DNA of 64,000 bases from Qipengyuania sediminis. Its GTDB lineage: Bacteria; Pseudomonadota; Alphaproteobacteria; Sphingomonadales; Sphingomonadaceae. The notes beneath the pieces are model-generated. The model did not search any database and had not been told where the DNA came from. It worked only from the letters and a program-made list of their open reading frames with translations. Made by a program: the position numbers and the translations under genes. Below are positions 36,350 to 44,419 of this stretch, piece after piece (positions within the stretch are counted from its first letter, which is position 1; each line of letters opens with the position of its first letter). Location of the stretch: contig NZ_CP037948.1 of assembly GCF_004358425.1 (NCBI RefSeq), positions 1,612,001-1,676,000 on the forward strand. The letters run 5' to 3'.

Positions 36350-37251
36350 CGCACAGGCGGCGGCGCGAGGCCCGCGGTGCGGAGGAAGGCGAGGCTGTCG
36401 GCGAAGACGGGCCCCTTGCCGCGGAAGGGTTTGGAAAGGGCCATCACCACTTCCTCGTGGTCGAGGCCTTCGTAGTTCCTGAGCTCGACCAAGCCCCCCA
36501 CCTCCCGCATCCGTGCCGCGAGATTGATCGCGTTTTTCGGCCGCACAGTCTCGTCGCGAGTCGAGGTCACAAGCAGCAGCGGCGGCGCATCGGCCCGCGC
36601 GTAGTGGACCGGCTGCGTCTCGTGCGGCCGCGGCCAGGCCGACATCGCATCGATCGAGCGCTTCTTGTCGAAGGGGTAAAAGTCGTAGGGGCCCGAAAGC
36701 CCGATTGCCGCCTTCACATTAGCGGGGTTAGCTCCTGCCGCGCGCAGCCAGCGCGGGTCCAGCGCCAGCAGCACCGCGGTGTGCGCGCCCGCCGAGTGCC
36801 CGGCGAAAGCGATCCGTGCCGGGTCCCCGCCGTAGCGCCGGATACTCCGCTCGGTCCACGCGACCGCCTCCGCCCCATCTTCGATGAATGCGGGGAAGCG
36901 CACCTGCGGCACCTTGCGATAGTCGGGAACCACGACGACGTAACCGGCACGGGCGAAGGCGCGCGCGGCGAAAGCATAGGCCGCGCGGTCGCCCTTCACC
37001 CAGCCCCCGCCGTGCCACCAGATCAGTACCGGCCGCGCTGACTTGCTTGCCCCCGCCGGGGCCCAGACGTCGAGCTTCTGCCCGTGCGAGCCGAAAGGGA
37101 GACCCTCGGCCAACCGTTCCGTCCCGCCTCCGCCGCCCGACACTGCATCGGCGAAAGATAGCCATGCCGGCGGCGAGCGTGGTGCCAGGAATGCCAGCGT
37201 AACCGCGGTCAGGACGAACGCAATCACGAGCATGGTCCGGCGCCCTCGCAT
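36346..37251 (-). CDS. membrane-anchored or secreted alpha/beta hydrolase (carboxylesterase type)
   Basis: A 301-residue protein with an N-terminal hydrophobic signal/anchor (MLVIAFVLTAVTLAFLAP). The HSL/esterase-type features are complete: oxyanion motif WWHGGGWVKGD, nucleophile GHSAGAH, acidic residue in TSTRDETVRP and His in GLDHEEV. Start at 37251 overlaps the stop of the upstream membrane gene (ATGA); MLVIAF at 37233 is an alternative. Part of the leftward CoA-transferase cluster; substrate unknown. Confidence 0.88.
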   Translation of the reverse strand: MRGRRTMLVIAFVLTAVTLAFLAPRSPPAWLSFADAVSGGGGGTERLAEGLPFGSHGQKLDVWAPAGASKSARPVLIWWHGGGWVKGDRAAYAFAARAFARAGYVVVVPDYRKVPQVRFPAFIEDGAEAVAWTERSIRRYGGDPARIAFAGHSAGAHTAVLLALDPRWLRAAGANPANVKAAIGLSGPYDFYPFDKKRSIDAMSAWPRPHETQPVHYARADAPPLLLVTSTRDETVRPKNAINLAARMREVGGLVELRNYEGLDHEEVVMALSKPFRGKGPVFADSLAFLRTAGLAPPPVR

Positions 37252-37721
37252 CACATCTCGCGCCGCACCGGAGGGGCAAGCGCGCGCCACGCGAGCGCGG
37301 TGCCGATCGCATAGGCCAGACCGTAAGCAAGGACGATCAGCGACGACCAAAGCGTAAAGCCATCGACCAGCGACGGCTTCAAAACCAGCATCGGCACAAG
37401 AATGAGCCCACGCGCGAGATAGACCGCCGAGATCGCCACCAGCACGGTACGCAGCAGTGGCAGCCGCCGTGTCCGCCCCGCGCCCGACAGCGCATAGAGC
37501 GCCCAGATGCCCAGGATCGCAGCGATGGCAAGGGTGATCAGGGCGGGTCGCCATTCGCCGCGCGCCGCGCTCTGCGCCATGTCCTCGCCTGCACCGAAGA
37601 AGCGATACCATTCCGGCCCGCCCGCGATCGTCGCCAGGTGAAGCAGCGCGGCCAGCAGAGACAGTGCCGCCCCCACCAGCAGGAGGGGGCTCCCGGCGCT
37701 CGAAGCGATCCTAGCTCGCAT
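37251..37721 (-). CDS. four-helix integral membrane protein
   Basis: A 156-residue protein with four hydrophobic segments (about residues 10-32, 60-82, 90-110 and 120-145). Charged residues are concentrated at the ends, and a [14 protein letters not shown] loop follows the first helix. It overlaps scoB at its start by 11 bases and the hydrolase at its end by one base, so it is co-transcribed with both. No family recognised. Confidence 0.7.
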   Translation of the reverse strand: MRARIASSAGSPLLLVGAALSLLAALLHLATIAGGPEWYRFFGAGEDMAQSAARGEWRPALITLAIAAILGIWALYALSGAGRTRRLPLLRTVLVAISAVYLARGLILVPMLVLKPSLVDGFTLWSSLIVLAYGLAYAIGTALAWRALAPPVRREM

Positions 37722-38346
37722 AGCGCGCAGTGGTCTTGGCCGCGATCTCGTCTCCGCCGACGCCCGGCGCGGTCTCGATCAGGCGGAAGGGCGCGGTGTG
37801 ATCCGGCCGGTGGAACACGGCCAGATCGGTGATCACCATGTCCACCACGTCCTGCCCCGTCAGCGGCAGCGTGCATCGAGGGATGAACTTGGGGCTTCCG
37901 TCCTTCGCCGTATGTTCCATCACGACGATGATCTTCTTCACGCCCGCAACGAGATCCATCGCCCCGCCCATGCCCTTGATCATCTTGCCTGGGATCATCC
38001 AGTTGGCAATGTCGCCCGCTTCGCTCACCTCCATCGCGCCCAGCACGGTCAGGTCGATATGGCCGCCCCGGATCATCGCGAAGCTCGCGGCGCTGTCGAA
38101 ATAGGCGCTGTGCGGCAATTCGCTGATGGTCTGCTTGCCCGCGTTGATGAGGTCGGCGTCGACCTCGTCCTCATAGGGAAAGGGCCCGATGCCGAGCATG
38201 CCGTTCTCGCTTTGCAGCGTCACCTGCATTCCTTCGGGAATGTGGTTCGCGACCAGCGTGGGGATGCCGATGCCGAGGTTCACGTAATAGCCGTCGCGCA
38301 GTTCCTTGGCGGCACGGGCGGCCATCTCGTCGCGGGTCCAAGGCAC
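37711..38346 (-). CDS. scoB: 3-oxoacid CoA-transferase subunit B
   Basis: Class I CoA-transferase beta subunit, which with subunit A moves CoA from succinyl-CoA to acetoacetate or a similar oxoacid. 211 residues. The active-site glutamate lies in [13 protein letters not shown] (about residues 45-57), after [17 protein letters not shown]. Unusually, subunit A is not adjacent but 2.1 kb upstream, with two unrelated genes between. Which oxoacid is used cannot be read from the sequence. Confidence 0.94.
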   Translation of the reverse strand: MPWTRDEMAARAAKELRDGYYVNLGIGIPTLVANHIPEGMQVTLQSENGMLGIGPFPYEDEVDADLINAGKQTISELPHSAYFDSAASFAMIRGGHIDLTVLGAMEVSEAGDIANWMIPGKMIKGMGGAMDLVAGVKKIIVVMEHTAKDGSPKFIPRCTLPLTGQDVVDMVITDLAVFHRPDHTAPFRLIETAPGVGGDEIAAKTTARYAS

Positions 38347-38416
38347 GGCGTTCCTCCAGCGGGCGGGTTGGTATGCCGCGCTGCTTGTCGGGCGGCGTAC
38401 GGCGGGTCAAGCCGTG

Positions 38417-39625
38417 CTATTGCGGGATGAGGCGCAGCAGCCGCGCATTGGCGCCGTCCTCCAGCGCCCAGATCGCCCCATCGGGGCCCTGCTCAACCTC
38501 GCGAATACGGCGGCCGAGCCCGATCCGCCCAACCTCGCTCGCACTGTTGCCAGTAACGCGAACCCGCACCAGGCCTTGCGATACCAGCCCTGCGAGCACG
38601 AAGTCGCCGGTCCATCCGGTGAAGAGAGTGCCGGTGTATTGAATCATCCCGCCCGGCGCGATCACGGGCGTCCAGCTTACCAGCGGCGCGGCGAAGTCGG
38701 GGCGGGTGGAATGGCGCGGCAGCACCTCGCCGTCATTGCCTTCCGACACGATCCGCCAGCCATAATTGGCGCCGCGGGTGACCAGATTGAATTCATCCCC
38801 GCCGCTCGGACCCATTTCGCTTTCGAACAGGCGCCCGTCTGTCGCGAAGACGAGCCCATAGGGGTTGCGGTGGCCGAGCGTCCAGATTTCTGGCAGGGTG
38901 CCCGCTACGCCCACGAAGGGGTTGTCGGCAGGAATCGTGCCGTCGGCGCGGATGCGGATGATCTTGCCGAGCGTCGTCCCCCGGTCCTGTGCCGGGGCGC
39001 CCTGATGCCGCTCGCCCGCGGTGATCAGCAGCAGGCCATCAGGCGCGAAGGCGAGACGGCCGCCGAAATGCCGGTCGTCATTGCTGATTTTGGGCCGCTG
39101 GCGCCAGATTACCTCGACGCCCGAGAGGCTGCCCGATCCATCGGCAGCAAGCTGCAGCCGGCCGCGCGCGACCGCGAGACCGGAACCCGATGCATCGCGT
39201 TCGGAATAGCTGAGATAGATACGAGCGTTCGTAGCGTAGGCGGGATCGAGCGCGACATCGAGCAGGCCGCCCTGCCCCGCCGGATCGACCGCGGGCACTC
39301 CTGCAATCGCAGGGCCGACCGTGCCCGTGGTGGTCACCGCGCGCAGCCGCCCGTCGCTTTCGGTCACCAGCAGCCGGCCATCGGGCAGAAAAACCATCGC
39401 CCAAGGCGATTGCAGCGTCGCGATCGCCTGGCTTTGCACGGCGACCACTGGGGGCGGGGAATTGCTGGCAGTGGGAGCGGGTATCGGCGTAGGGCTCGGC
39501 GCAACGACCAAAGGCGGACGCTCCTCGCCGCCTTCGCCGCAGCTGGCGACAGATAGCGCGAGCAACAAGGAGAGTGCGCCCGCGACCGCCCGAAATTGCC
39601 GTGGGTTCGATTGGCGCAGGCTCAT
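38417..39625 (-). CDS. PQQ-dependent (glucose/sorbosone-type) dehydrogenase, lipoprotein
   Basis: Soluble aldose-sugar-dehydrogenase-like six-bladed propeller, here 402 residues from ATG 39625 with a lipobox-like end to the signal (SVASC), so anchored to the outer membrane or periplasmic face. Motifs: SPWAMVFLPDGRLLVTESDG, GGLLDVALDPAYATN, HFGGRLAFAPDGLL and EIWTLGHRNPYGLVF, the last carrying His and Arg residues near the PQQ site. It interrupts the scoA-scoB pair. PQQ biosynthesis genes are not in the window. Confidence 0.88.
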   Translation of the reverse strand: MSLRQSNPRQFRAVAGALSLLLALSVASCGEGGEERPPLVVAPSPTPIPAPTASNSPPPVVAVQSQAIATLQSPWAMVFLPDGRLLVTESDGRLRAVTTTGTVGPAIAGVPAVDPAGQGGLLDVALDPAYATNARIYLSYSERDASGSGLAVARGRLQLAADGSGSLSGVEVIWRQRPKISNDDRHFGGRLAFAPDGLLLITAGERHQGAPAQDRGTTLGKIIRIRADGTIPADNPFVGVAGTLPEIWTLGHRNPYGLVFATDGRLFESEMGPSGGDEFNLVTRGANYGWRIVSEGNDGEVLPRHSTRPDFAAPLVSWTPVIAPGGMIQYTGTLFTGWTGDFVLAGLVSQGLVRVRVTGNSASEVGRIGLGRRIREVEQGPDGAIWALEDGANARLLRLIPQ

Positions 39626-39691
39626 GACGCGACTCCCGATCATGCCCCGATACGGTACCCTAATGACCGCCTGGTGCCGGGGCAAGCGCCG

Positions 39692-40483
39692 CTAAGACGC
39701 CTTGGGCGACAGCGGCGCGGCGAGGAACCAGCCCCGCCCGATCATGATGTCGAGCGGGATCGCCGCATCAGCGTCGCGCAGATACAGGTAGAGCTCGTCG
39801 AAATCGCTGCGCTCGTCCCCCAGGATGGCGACGGGACAGAGCTTCTGCGCGATCTCGTCACGCCGGGTCTGCTTCCGCTCTCCGATGTCGCGCATAAGCA
39901 CCAGGATATCACGACTCGCGGGGTCGACCCCGCTCCCCGCCAGCACGCCCCGTACCGCCTGGCTGAAATTCTCGCCCAGGCGGGTGAACCATACCACCGC
40001 AATACCGCGCTCCCGCAGGCCGGCAAGCGCGGTGGCCAGCCCCGGGGCGGGGTCCTGCACGGTCAGCGGATCGAAGCTGCTCTTGCCGGGGTCAAGGTCG
40101 ATAAAGACGGCCGGCGGGCGGCCGCGGCATGGCGCACGCACCGGTTTGAGCGCGCTCGCCTTAACAAGCAGCGCGCTGTCGCGCGGGCGCGACCCTTCCA
40201 GCGCAGCGCCGGCATAAGCGGCAAAGCGGCTGACCACGCCATTGTCGGCAGCCACGGGGGGCGTAGGCGTCGGCAAGGCGGTCGTCCCCGCCGGCACGAT
40301 CGTCATGTCGCTTGCATCCATTGCCTTCGCGCCTGGGGCAGGTGCATCCTGGTCGCCGCGGGTCGTTGCCAGTGCCGCTCCGGCCGCGAGGGGGATCGCC
40401 GCCGCGACGCAGCCCGAAAGCAGCGCGGCCACCCCCGCGAGCAACGCCGCCGCCCCGAGGCGCCGCGCCGCCCGGCCGATCAC
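39692..40483 (-). CDS. lipoprotein with HAD-like domain
   Basis: A 263-residue protein with a lipobox (LLSGC, Cys about residue 25) and a low-complexity linker rich in Pro/Ala/Thr to about residue 80. The C-terminal part looks like a HAD-type phosphatase of the acid phosphatase kind: VFIDLDPGKSSFD holds a DxD, and RRDEIAQKLCPVAILGDERSDFDEL resembles motifs III/IV. The second Asp is followed by Pro as in some degenerate HADs, so catalysis is uncertain. It overlaps the scoA stop by four bases (ATGA). Confidence 0.65.
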   Translation of the reverse strand: MIGRAARRLGAAALLAGVAALLSGCVAAAIPLAAGAALATTRGDQDAPAPGAKAMDASDMTIVPAGTTALPTPTPPVAADNGVVSRFAAYAGAALEGSRPRDSALLVKASALKPVRAPCRGRPPAVFIDLDPGKSSFDPLTVQDPAPGLATALAGLRERGIAVVWFTRLGENFSQAVRGVLAGSGVDPASRDILVLMRDIGERKQTRRDEIAQKLCPVAILGDERSDFDELYLYLRDADAAIPLDIMIGRGWFLAAPLSPKAS

Positions 40484-41199
40484 GCCGCAGCGCGGTCCCG
40501 CACGGTACGGAACTCGATCTTCTTGTCATAGGGCGCGCCAAGGATCATGCGCTGAACATAGACGCCGGGGAGGTGGATGCAGTCGGGATCCAGCGCGCCG
40601 GCGGGCACAATTTCTTCAACCTCGACGACACAGACCTTGCCGCAGGTCGCCGCGGGCTGGTTGAAGTTTCGCGCGGTTTTGCGGAAGACGAGATTGCCCG
40701 TCTCGTCCGCCTTCCACGCCTTGATTATTGCGAGGTCGGCGAAGATCCCCCGTTCCAAAATGTAGTCCTGCGGCCCGTTGGGGCCATCGAAGCGCTTGAC
40801 CTCCTTACCCTCGGCTACTGCGGTGCCGACGCCGGTGCGGGTGTAGAAGCCGGGAATGCCCGCCCCGCCCGCGCGCATTCGCTCGGCGAGCGTGCCTTGG
40901 GGGCAGAATTCGACTTCGAGTTCGCCAGCAAGATATTGGCGCTCGAATTCCTTGTTCTCGCCGACATAGCTGGCGATCATCTTCTTGACCTGCCGGGTGC
41001 GGAGCAGCTTTCCGATGCCCTCGTTGTCGATCCCGGCATTGTTCGAGCAGAACGTCAGGCCGGTTACTCCGGAATCGCGTATCGCATCAAGCAGGCGCTC
41101 GGGGATGCCGCAGAGGCCGAACCCGCCGCTCGCGATCGTCATGCCGTCATGCAGCACTCCATCGAGTGCGGCGGCAGCATCCGGGTAGAGTTTTTGCAT
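40480..41199 (-). CDS. scoA: 3-oxoacid CoA-transferase subunit A
   Basis: Alpha subunit of a class I CoA-transferase. 239 residues with GMTIASGGFGLCGIPERLLDAI (split at residues 19-40, the CoA-binding glycine-rich region), CSNNAGIDNEGIGKLL and GGAGIPGFYTRTGVGT, the family signatures. First gene of a leftward seven-gene run (scoA, HAD lipoprotein, PQQ dehydrogenase, scoB, membrane protein, hydrolase, CaiB). Confidence 0.94.
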   Translation of the reverse strand: MQKLYPDAAAALDGVLHDGMTIASGGFGLCGIPERLLDAIRDSGVTGLTFCSNNAGIDNEGIGKLLRTRQVKKMIASYVGENKEFERQYLAGELEVEFCPQGTLAERMRAGGAGIPGFYTRTGVGTAVAEGKEVKRFDGPNGPQDYILERGIFADLAIIKAWKADETGNLVFRKTARNFNQPAATCGKVCVVEVEEIVPAGALDPDCIHLPGVYVQRMILGAPYDKKIEFRTVRDRAAA

Positions 41200-41383
41200 G
41201 GAAGCTCCTTCTCAGGGCCGGTTTAGTCAGCAGCTTGCGACATGTCACCCGCGCCGTCTCTTGCTGCGATGCAAAATTGCACGAGGAAAGGTCGCATTCC
41301 TTATCTCGGAAGTAGCTGATTCTTGGATATTTTATTTGAAGTTGCGATTCTTGCACGGCACCATGCTTTTTGTGCACTTGCGA

Positions 41384-41475
41384 AGAGGATGGCGAGGAGG
41401 CATAGATGGGCCTGCCTTTCAGGCATCCTCTCCCAAGACTATTAGCCCGATCGGTCATGCCGGTCGGGCTTTTTT
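41384..41475 (+). ncRNA. candidate small RNA or attenuator leader with intrinsic terminator
   Basis: The 379-base space between scoA (leftward) and the CDC48 gene (rightward) contains a structured RNA. An eight-base-pair stem AGAGGATG/CATCCTCT (41384-41391 with 41424-41431) holds a GGAGG-containing loop and a small GCCTG/CAGGC hairpin, then an eleven-base-pair terminator stem (41444-41454 with 41460-41470, one U-G pair) and six T. A pyrimidine-rich CCTCTCCC precedes the terminator. The layout resembles alphaproteobacterial alpha-r14/suhB-type sRNAs, but I cannot confirm the family. The 41200-41383 part is AT-richer and holds no gene I can support. Confidence 0.5.
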
Positions 41476-41525
41476 CTGCCCGCAATACGCTTGTCCGGAC
41501 CCATTTGCCCGACCGGGTCATTTGA
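41406..41525 (+). CDS. possible 39-residue leader peptide
   Basis: An ATG at 41406 is preceded by GAGGAGG with five-base spacing, an excellent ribosome-binding site. It opens a 39-codon frame (MGLPFRHPLPRLLARSVMPV...) that reads through the intrinsic terminator and stops 53 bases before the CDC48 ATG. It could be a regulatory leader. The alternative is that GGAGG belongs to an sRNA loop and is not translated. Confidence 0.3.
   Translation: MGLPFRHPLPRLLARSVMPVGLFSARNTLVRTHLPDRVI
41444..41475 (+). terminator. intrinsic terminator upstream of the CDC48 gene
   Basis: Stem AGCCCGATCGG/CCGGTCGGGCT, loop TCATG, then a run of T ending at 41475. It is oriented rightward although the only upstream gene is on the other strand, so it must end a short transcript that begins in the intergenic region. 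Confidence 0.85.
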
Positions 41526-41578
41526 CCTCGGCAGGATGGTTTCCCATCTGTCGCCCGGTCACGACAGGAGCAAGGCGA

Positions 41579-41932
41579 ATGGCGGAAGCGCAGGCGGCGC
41601 TCGCGGAGAAGACGGTGCGGCTGCAGGTCGCCGCGGCCCGGCAGGAGGAGAGCGGGCAGGGCATCGCGCGCTTGCCGCGCAGTGCCTTCAAGGCGCTCGG
41701 TATTACGGAAGGCGATGTCCTCGAGATCACCGGCAAACGCGCCACTACTGCGATTGCCATGCCCGCCTATGACGAAGACCAGGCGCTGGATGTGGTCCGG
41801 CTCGACGGCCTGCAACGCGGCAATGCCGAGGTCGGGTCTGGCGAGCATGTCACCATTGCCGCTCCGCCACGCGCGTCGTTTTCGCCCCGGCCGTGCGCGA
41901 AATCCGCCTGCAGGGGCCGACGGGTGCGCTGA
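41579..41932 (+). CDS. N-terminal fragment of CDC48-type ATPase (upstream of a frameshift)
   Basis: From ATG 41579 the frame encodes the CDC48 N-domain double-psi barrel start: VRLQVAAARQEESGQGIARL, LGITEGDVLEITGKR and DVVRLDGLQRGNAEVGSGEH, typical of alphaproteobacterial CDC48. After about residue 95 the homology jumps to the next frame back ([16 protein letters not shown], read from 41872), and this frame runs out as a nonsense Arg/Ser-rich tail to 41932. One base appears to be missing between about 41855 and 41875 relative to an intact gene. Confidence 0.75.
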   Translation: MAEAQAALAEKTVRLQVAAARQEESGQGIARLPRSAFKALGITEGDVLEITGKRATTAIAMPAYDEDQALDVVRLDGLQRGNAEVGSGEHVTIAAPPRASFSPRPCAKSACRGRRVR

Positions 41933-43899
41933 AGCGCAACTTTTTCAGGAAGCCGCTGGTGGCCGGTGATCTCGTCGCCACCACAGGACAGCAGCCGGTC
42001 CAGAACATGCCGCCGCAGGTGCGCGGGCTCTTCAATGCCCCCGCCTATGCGCTGACGCAGATCCGCCTCACCGTCGTCGCGACGAGCCCCAGGGGCATCG
42101 TCCATATCGACGAGAACACCGAGGTGGAACTGCGCGCGGAGTTCGAGGAGCCGCGCGGCGGGCGCGCCGCGGTCAATTACGATGATGTCGGCGGCATGGG
42201 CGATACCATCCAGCAGCTTCGTGAAATGGTCGAACTGCCGCTGCGCTATCCTGAGCTCTTCACCCGTCTCGGCGTCGATCCGCCCAAGGGGGTGCTGCTG
42301 CACGGCCCGCCGGGGACCGGCAAGACGCGGTTGGCGCAGGCGGTCGCCAACGAGAGCGATGCCAGCTTCTTCACCATCAACGGTCCCGAGATCATGGGCT
42401 CGGGATATGGCGAGAGCGAGAAGCGGCTGCGCGAGGTCTTCGAGGAAGCGAGCCGGAGCGCCCCCGCGATCGTCTTCATCGACGAGATCGACTCGATCGC
42501 GCCCAAGCGCGACCGTGTCCCGGGTGAGGCGGAGAAGCGCCTCGTCGCCCAGCTGCTGACGCTGATGGACGGGCTGGAAGCGCGCGCCAATCTCGTCGTC
42601 ATTGCCGCTACGAATCGCCCCGACGCCATTGACGAGGCACTCCGCCGCCCCGGCCGCTTCGACCGGGAGATCGTGATCGGCGTTCCCGACCAGAATGGAC
42701 GGCGGGAGATCCTGGGCATCCATACGCGCGGAATGCCGCTCGGCGACAAGGTCGATTTGGACGAGCTCGCGCGCATTACCCATGGCTTCGTGGGGGCCGA
42801 TATTTCCGCGCTTGCCCGCGAGGCCGCGATCGAAGCGGTGCGGGGGATCATGCCGCGCATCGATCTCGACGAGCGGACGATTCCGCAGGACGTTCTCGAA
42901 GATCTCTTCGTCAGCCGCGAGGACTTCCTTGCAGCGCTCAAGCGCACCCAGCCTTCCGCGATGCGCGAGGTGATGGTTCAGGTGCCCAATGTCGGCTGGG
43001 ACGACATCGGTGGGATCGGCGAGGCGATCGAAACGCTGAAGGAGGGGATCGAGCTGCCGCTGAAGCACCCCGAGGCTTTTCACCGGCTCGGCATCAGGCC
43101 AGCCAAGGGCTTCCTCCTCTACGGCCCGCCCGGCACCGGCAAGACGCTGCTCGCCAAGGCGGTGGCGCGCGAGGCGGAAGCGAACTTCATCTCGATGAAA
43201 AGCTCCGACCTTCTCAGCAAATGGTATGGCGAGAGCGAGCAGCAGATCGCGCGCCTGTTCCAGCGCGCCCGCGCGGTTGCGCCGTGCATCCTGTTTATCG
43301 ACGAGATCGACAGCCTGGTCCCGGCGCGCGGCAGCAGCCAGGGCGAGCCCGAGGTGACGGCGCGGGTCGTCAACACTATCCTTGCCGAGCTCGACGGCAT
43401 GGAGGATCTGGGCTCGGTCGTGGTGATCGGGGCCACCAACCGGCCGACGCTGGTCGACCCGGCCCTGCTGCGCCCCGGACGCTTCGACGAGCTGGTCTAT
43501 GTCGGCACCCCCGACCAGGCGGGGCGCGAGCGGATCCTCGGCATCCATGCCAAGGCGATGCCGCTGGCGGCCGAGGTTTCGCTGGCGGAGGTTGCTGCAC
43601 GCACCGACCGCTTCACCGGTGCCGACCTCGAGGACGTGGTCCGCCGGGCTGGCCTTAACGCGCTTCATCGCGGTGGTGGTGACGTTTCCGAGGTTACCAA
43701 GGCCGACTTTGACGAGGCACTCAAGGATTCGCGCGCGACCGTCACCAAGGAGATGGAAGGAGAGTACGAGAAGATGCGGGGCGAGCTGAAAACCCGCGCC
43801 GCTGCGGTTCACCCGATCGGCTTTCTCACCGAAGGCATGGTGCAATCGACCCGGCCGTCCAAACACGGCGGCGCTGCGGCGGAGACCGCGATTCCCTAG
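41893..43899 (+). CDS. CDC48/p97-type AAA ATPase, main part with two AAA domains
   Basis: The remaining N-domain plus both ATPase rings; the listed start is a GTG inside the conserved [16 protein letters not shown] region, so this is not a natural start and the frame is open back to at least 41866. AAA1 has [14 protein letters not shown] and [13 protein letters not shown]2 has [14 protein letters not shown] and [15 protein letters not shown]; arginine-finger regions [10 protein letters not shown] and [10 protein letters not shown] are intact. CDC48 unfolds and extracts proteins. With the upstream fragment the product would be about 770 residues. Convergent overlap with ssb. Confidence 0.88.
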   Translation: MREIRLQGPTGALKRNFFRKPLVAGDLVATTGQQPVQNMPPQVRGLFNAPAYALTQIRLTVVATSPRGIVHIDENTEVELRAEFEEPRGGRAAVNYDDVGGMGDTIQQLREMVELPLRYPELFTRLGVDPPKGVLLHGPPGTGKTRLAQAVANESDASFFTINGPEIMGSGYGESEKRLREVFEEASRSAPAIVFIDEIDSIAPKRDRVPGEAEKRLVAQLLTLMDGLEARANLVVIAATNRPDAIDEALRRPGRFDREIVIGVPDQNGRREILGIHTRGMPLGDKVDLDELARITHGFVGADISALAREAAIEAVRGIMPRIDLDERTIPQDVLEDLFVSREDFLAALKRTQPSAMREVMVQVPNVGWDDIGGIGEAIETLKEGIELPLKHPEAFHRLGIRPAKGFLLYGPPGTGKTLLAKAVAREAEANFISMKSSDLLSKWYGESEQQIARLFQRARAVAPCILFIDEIDSLVPARGSSQGEPEVTARVVNTILAELDGMEDLGSVVVIGATNRPTLVDPALLRPGRFDELVYVGTPDQAGRERILGIHAKAMPLAAEVSLAEVAARTDRFTGADLEDVVRRAGLNALHRGGGDVSEVTKADFDEALKDSRATVTKEMEGEYEKMRGELKTRAAAVHPIGFLTEGMVQSTRPSKHGGAAAETAIP

Positions 43900-44402
43900 A
43901 AGGGAATGTCGTCGTCGAGATCGTCGTAGTTCGAGCCTCCCCCCGAACCTCCGGGCGATCCTCCGCCGCCGCCCTGTCGCCAGTTGTCGCCGCCGCCCGA
44001 TTGCTGATCGCCGCCGCTCTGCCATCCCCCTGAGCGCTGGCCACCACCCTGCGCGCCATCAAGCATGGTGAGTACACCGCCCAAGCCCTGGATTACGACC
44101 TCGGTCGAATAGCGATCCTGGCCGTTCTGATCTTGCCACTTGCGGGTCTGCAGCTTGCCTTCGATGTAGACCTTGCTGCCTTTTTTCAGAAAGCGTTCGA
44201 CGACGCCGACCAGCCCCTCGGAGAAGATCGCGACCGTGTGCCATTCGGTCTTTTCCTTGCGTTCGCCGGTGTTGCGGTCCTTCCAGTTCTCCGACGTTGC
44301 GATGCGCAGGTTGGCGACCTTGCCGCCGTTCTGGAAGCTGCGGATTTCGGGGTCCGCGCCCAGATTGCCGATCAGCATGACCTTGTTGAGCGAACCCGCC
44401 AT
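43896..44402 (-). CDS. ssb: single-stranded DNA-binding protein
   Basis: Binds ssDNA during replication and repair. 168 residues from ATG 44402 ([15 protein letters not shown]). OB fold with [27 protein letters not shown] and [18 protein letters not shown], then a Gly/Ser/Gln-rich linker and the acidic tail DDLDDDIPF that recruits partner proteins. Its stop overlaps that of the convergent CDC48 gene by two bases. Confidence 0.97.
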   Translation of the reverse strand: MAGSLNKVMLIGNLGADPEIRSFQNGGKVANLRIATSENWKDRNTGERKEKTEWHTVAIFSEGLVGVVERFLKKGSKVYIEGKLQTRKWQDQNGQDRYSTEVVIQGLGGVLTMLDGAQGGGQRSGGWQSGGDQQSGGGDNWRQGGGGGSPGGSGGGSNYDDLDDDIPF

Positions 44403-44419
44403 CCCCTTCTGCCCCTTTG

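Noticed and set aside
41860..41932. Programmed -1 frameshift signal in the CDC48 gene
   Set aside because: No X-XXY-YYZ heptamer or downstream pseudoknot is apparent; a missing base is simpler.
41767..44025. 752-residue open frame on the minus strand opposite the CDC48 gene
   Set aside because: It is the GC-rich shadow of the true coding strand: no recognisable domain and Arg/Ala/Gly-heavy composition, while the plus strand has complete AAA motifs.
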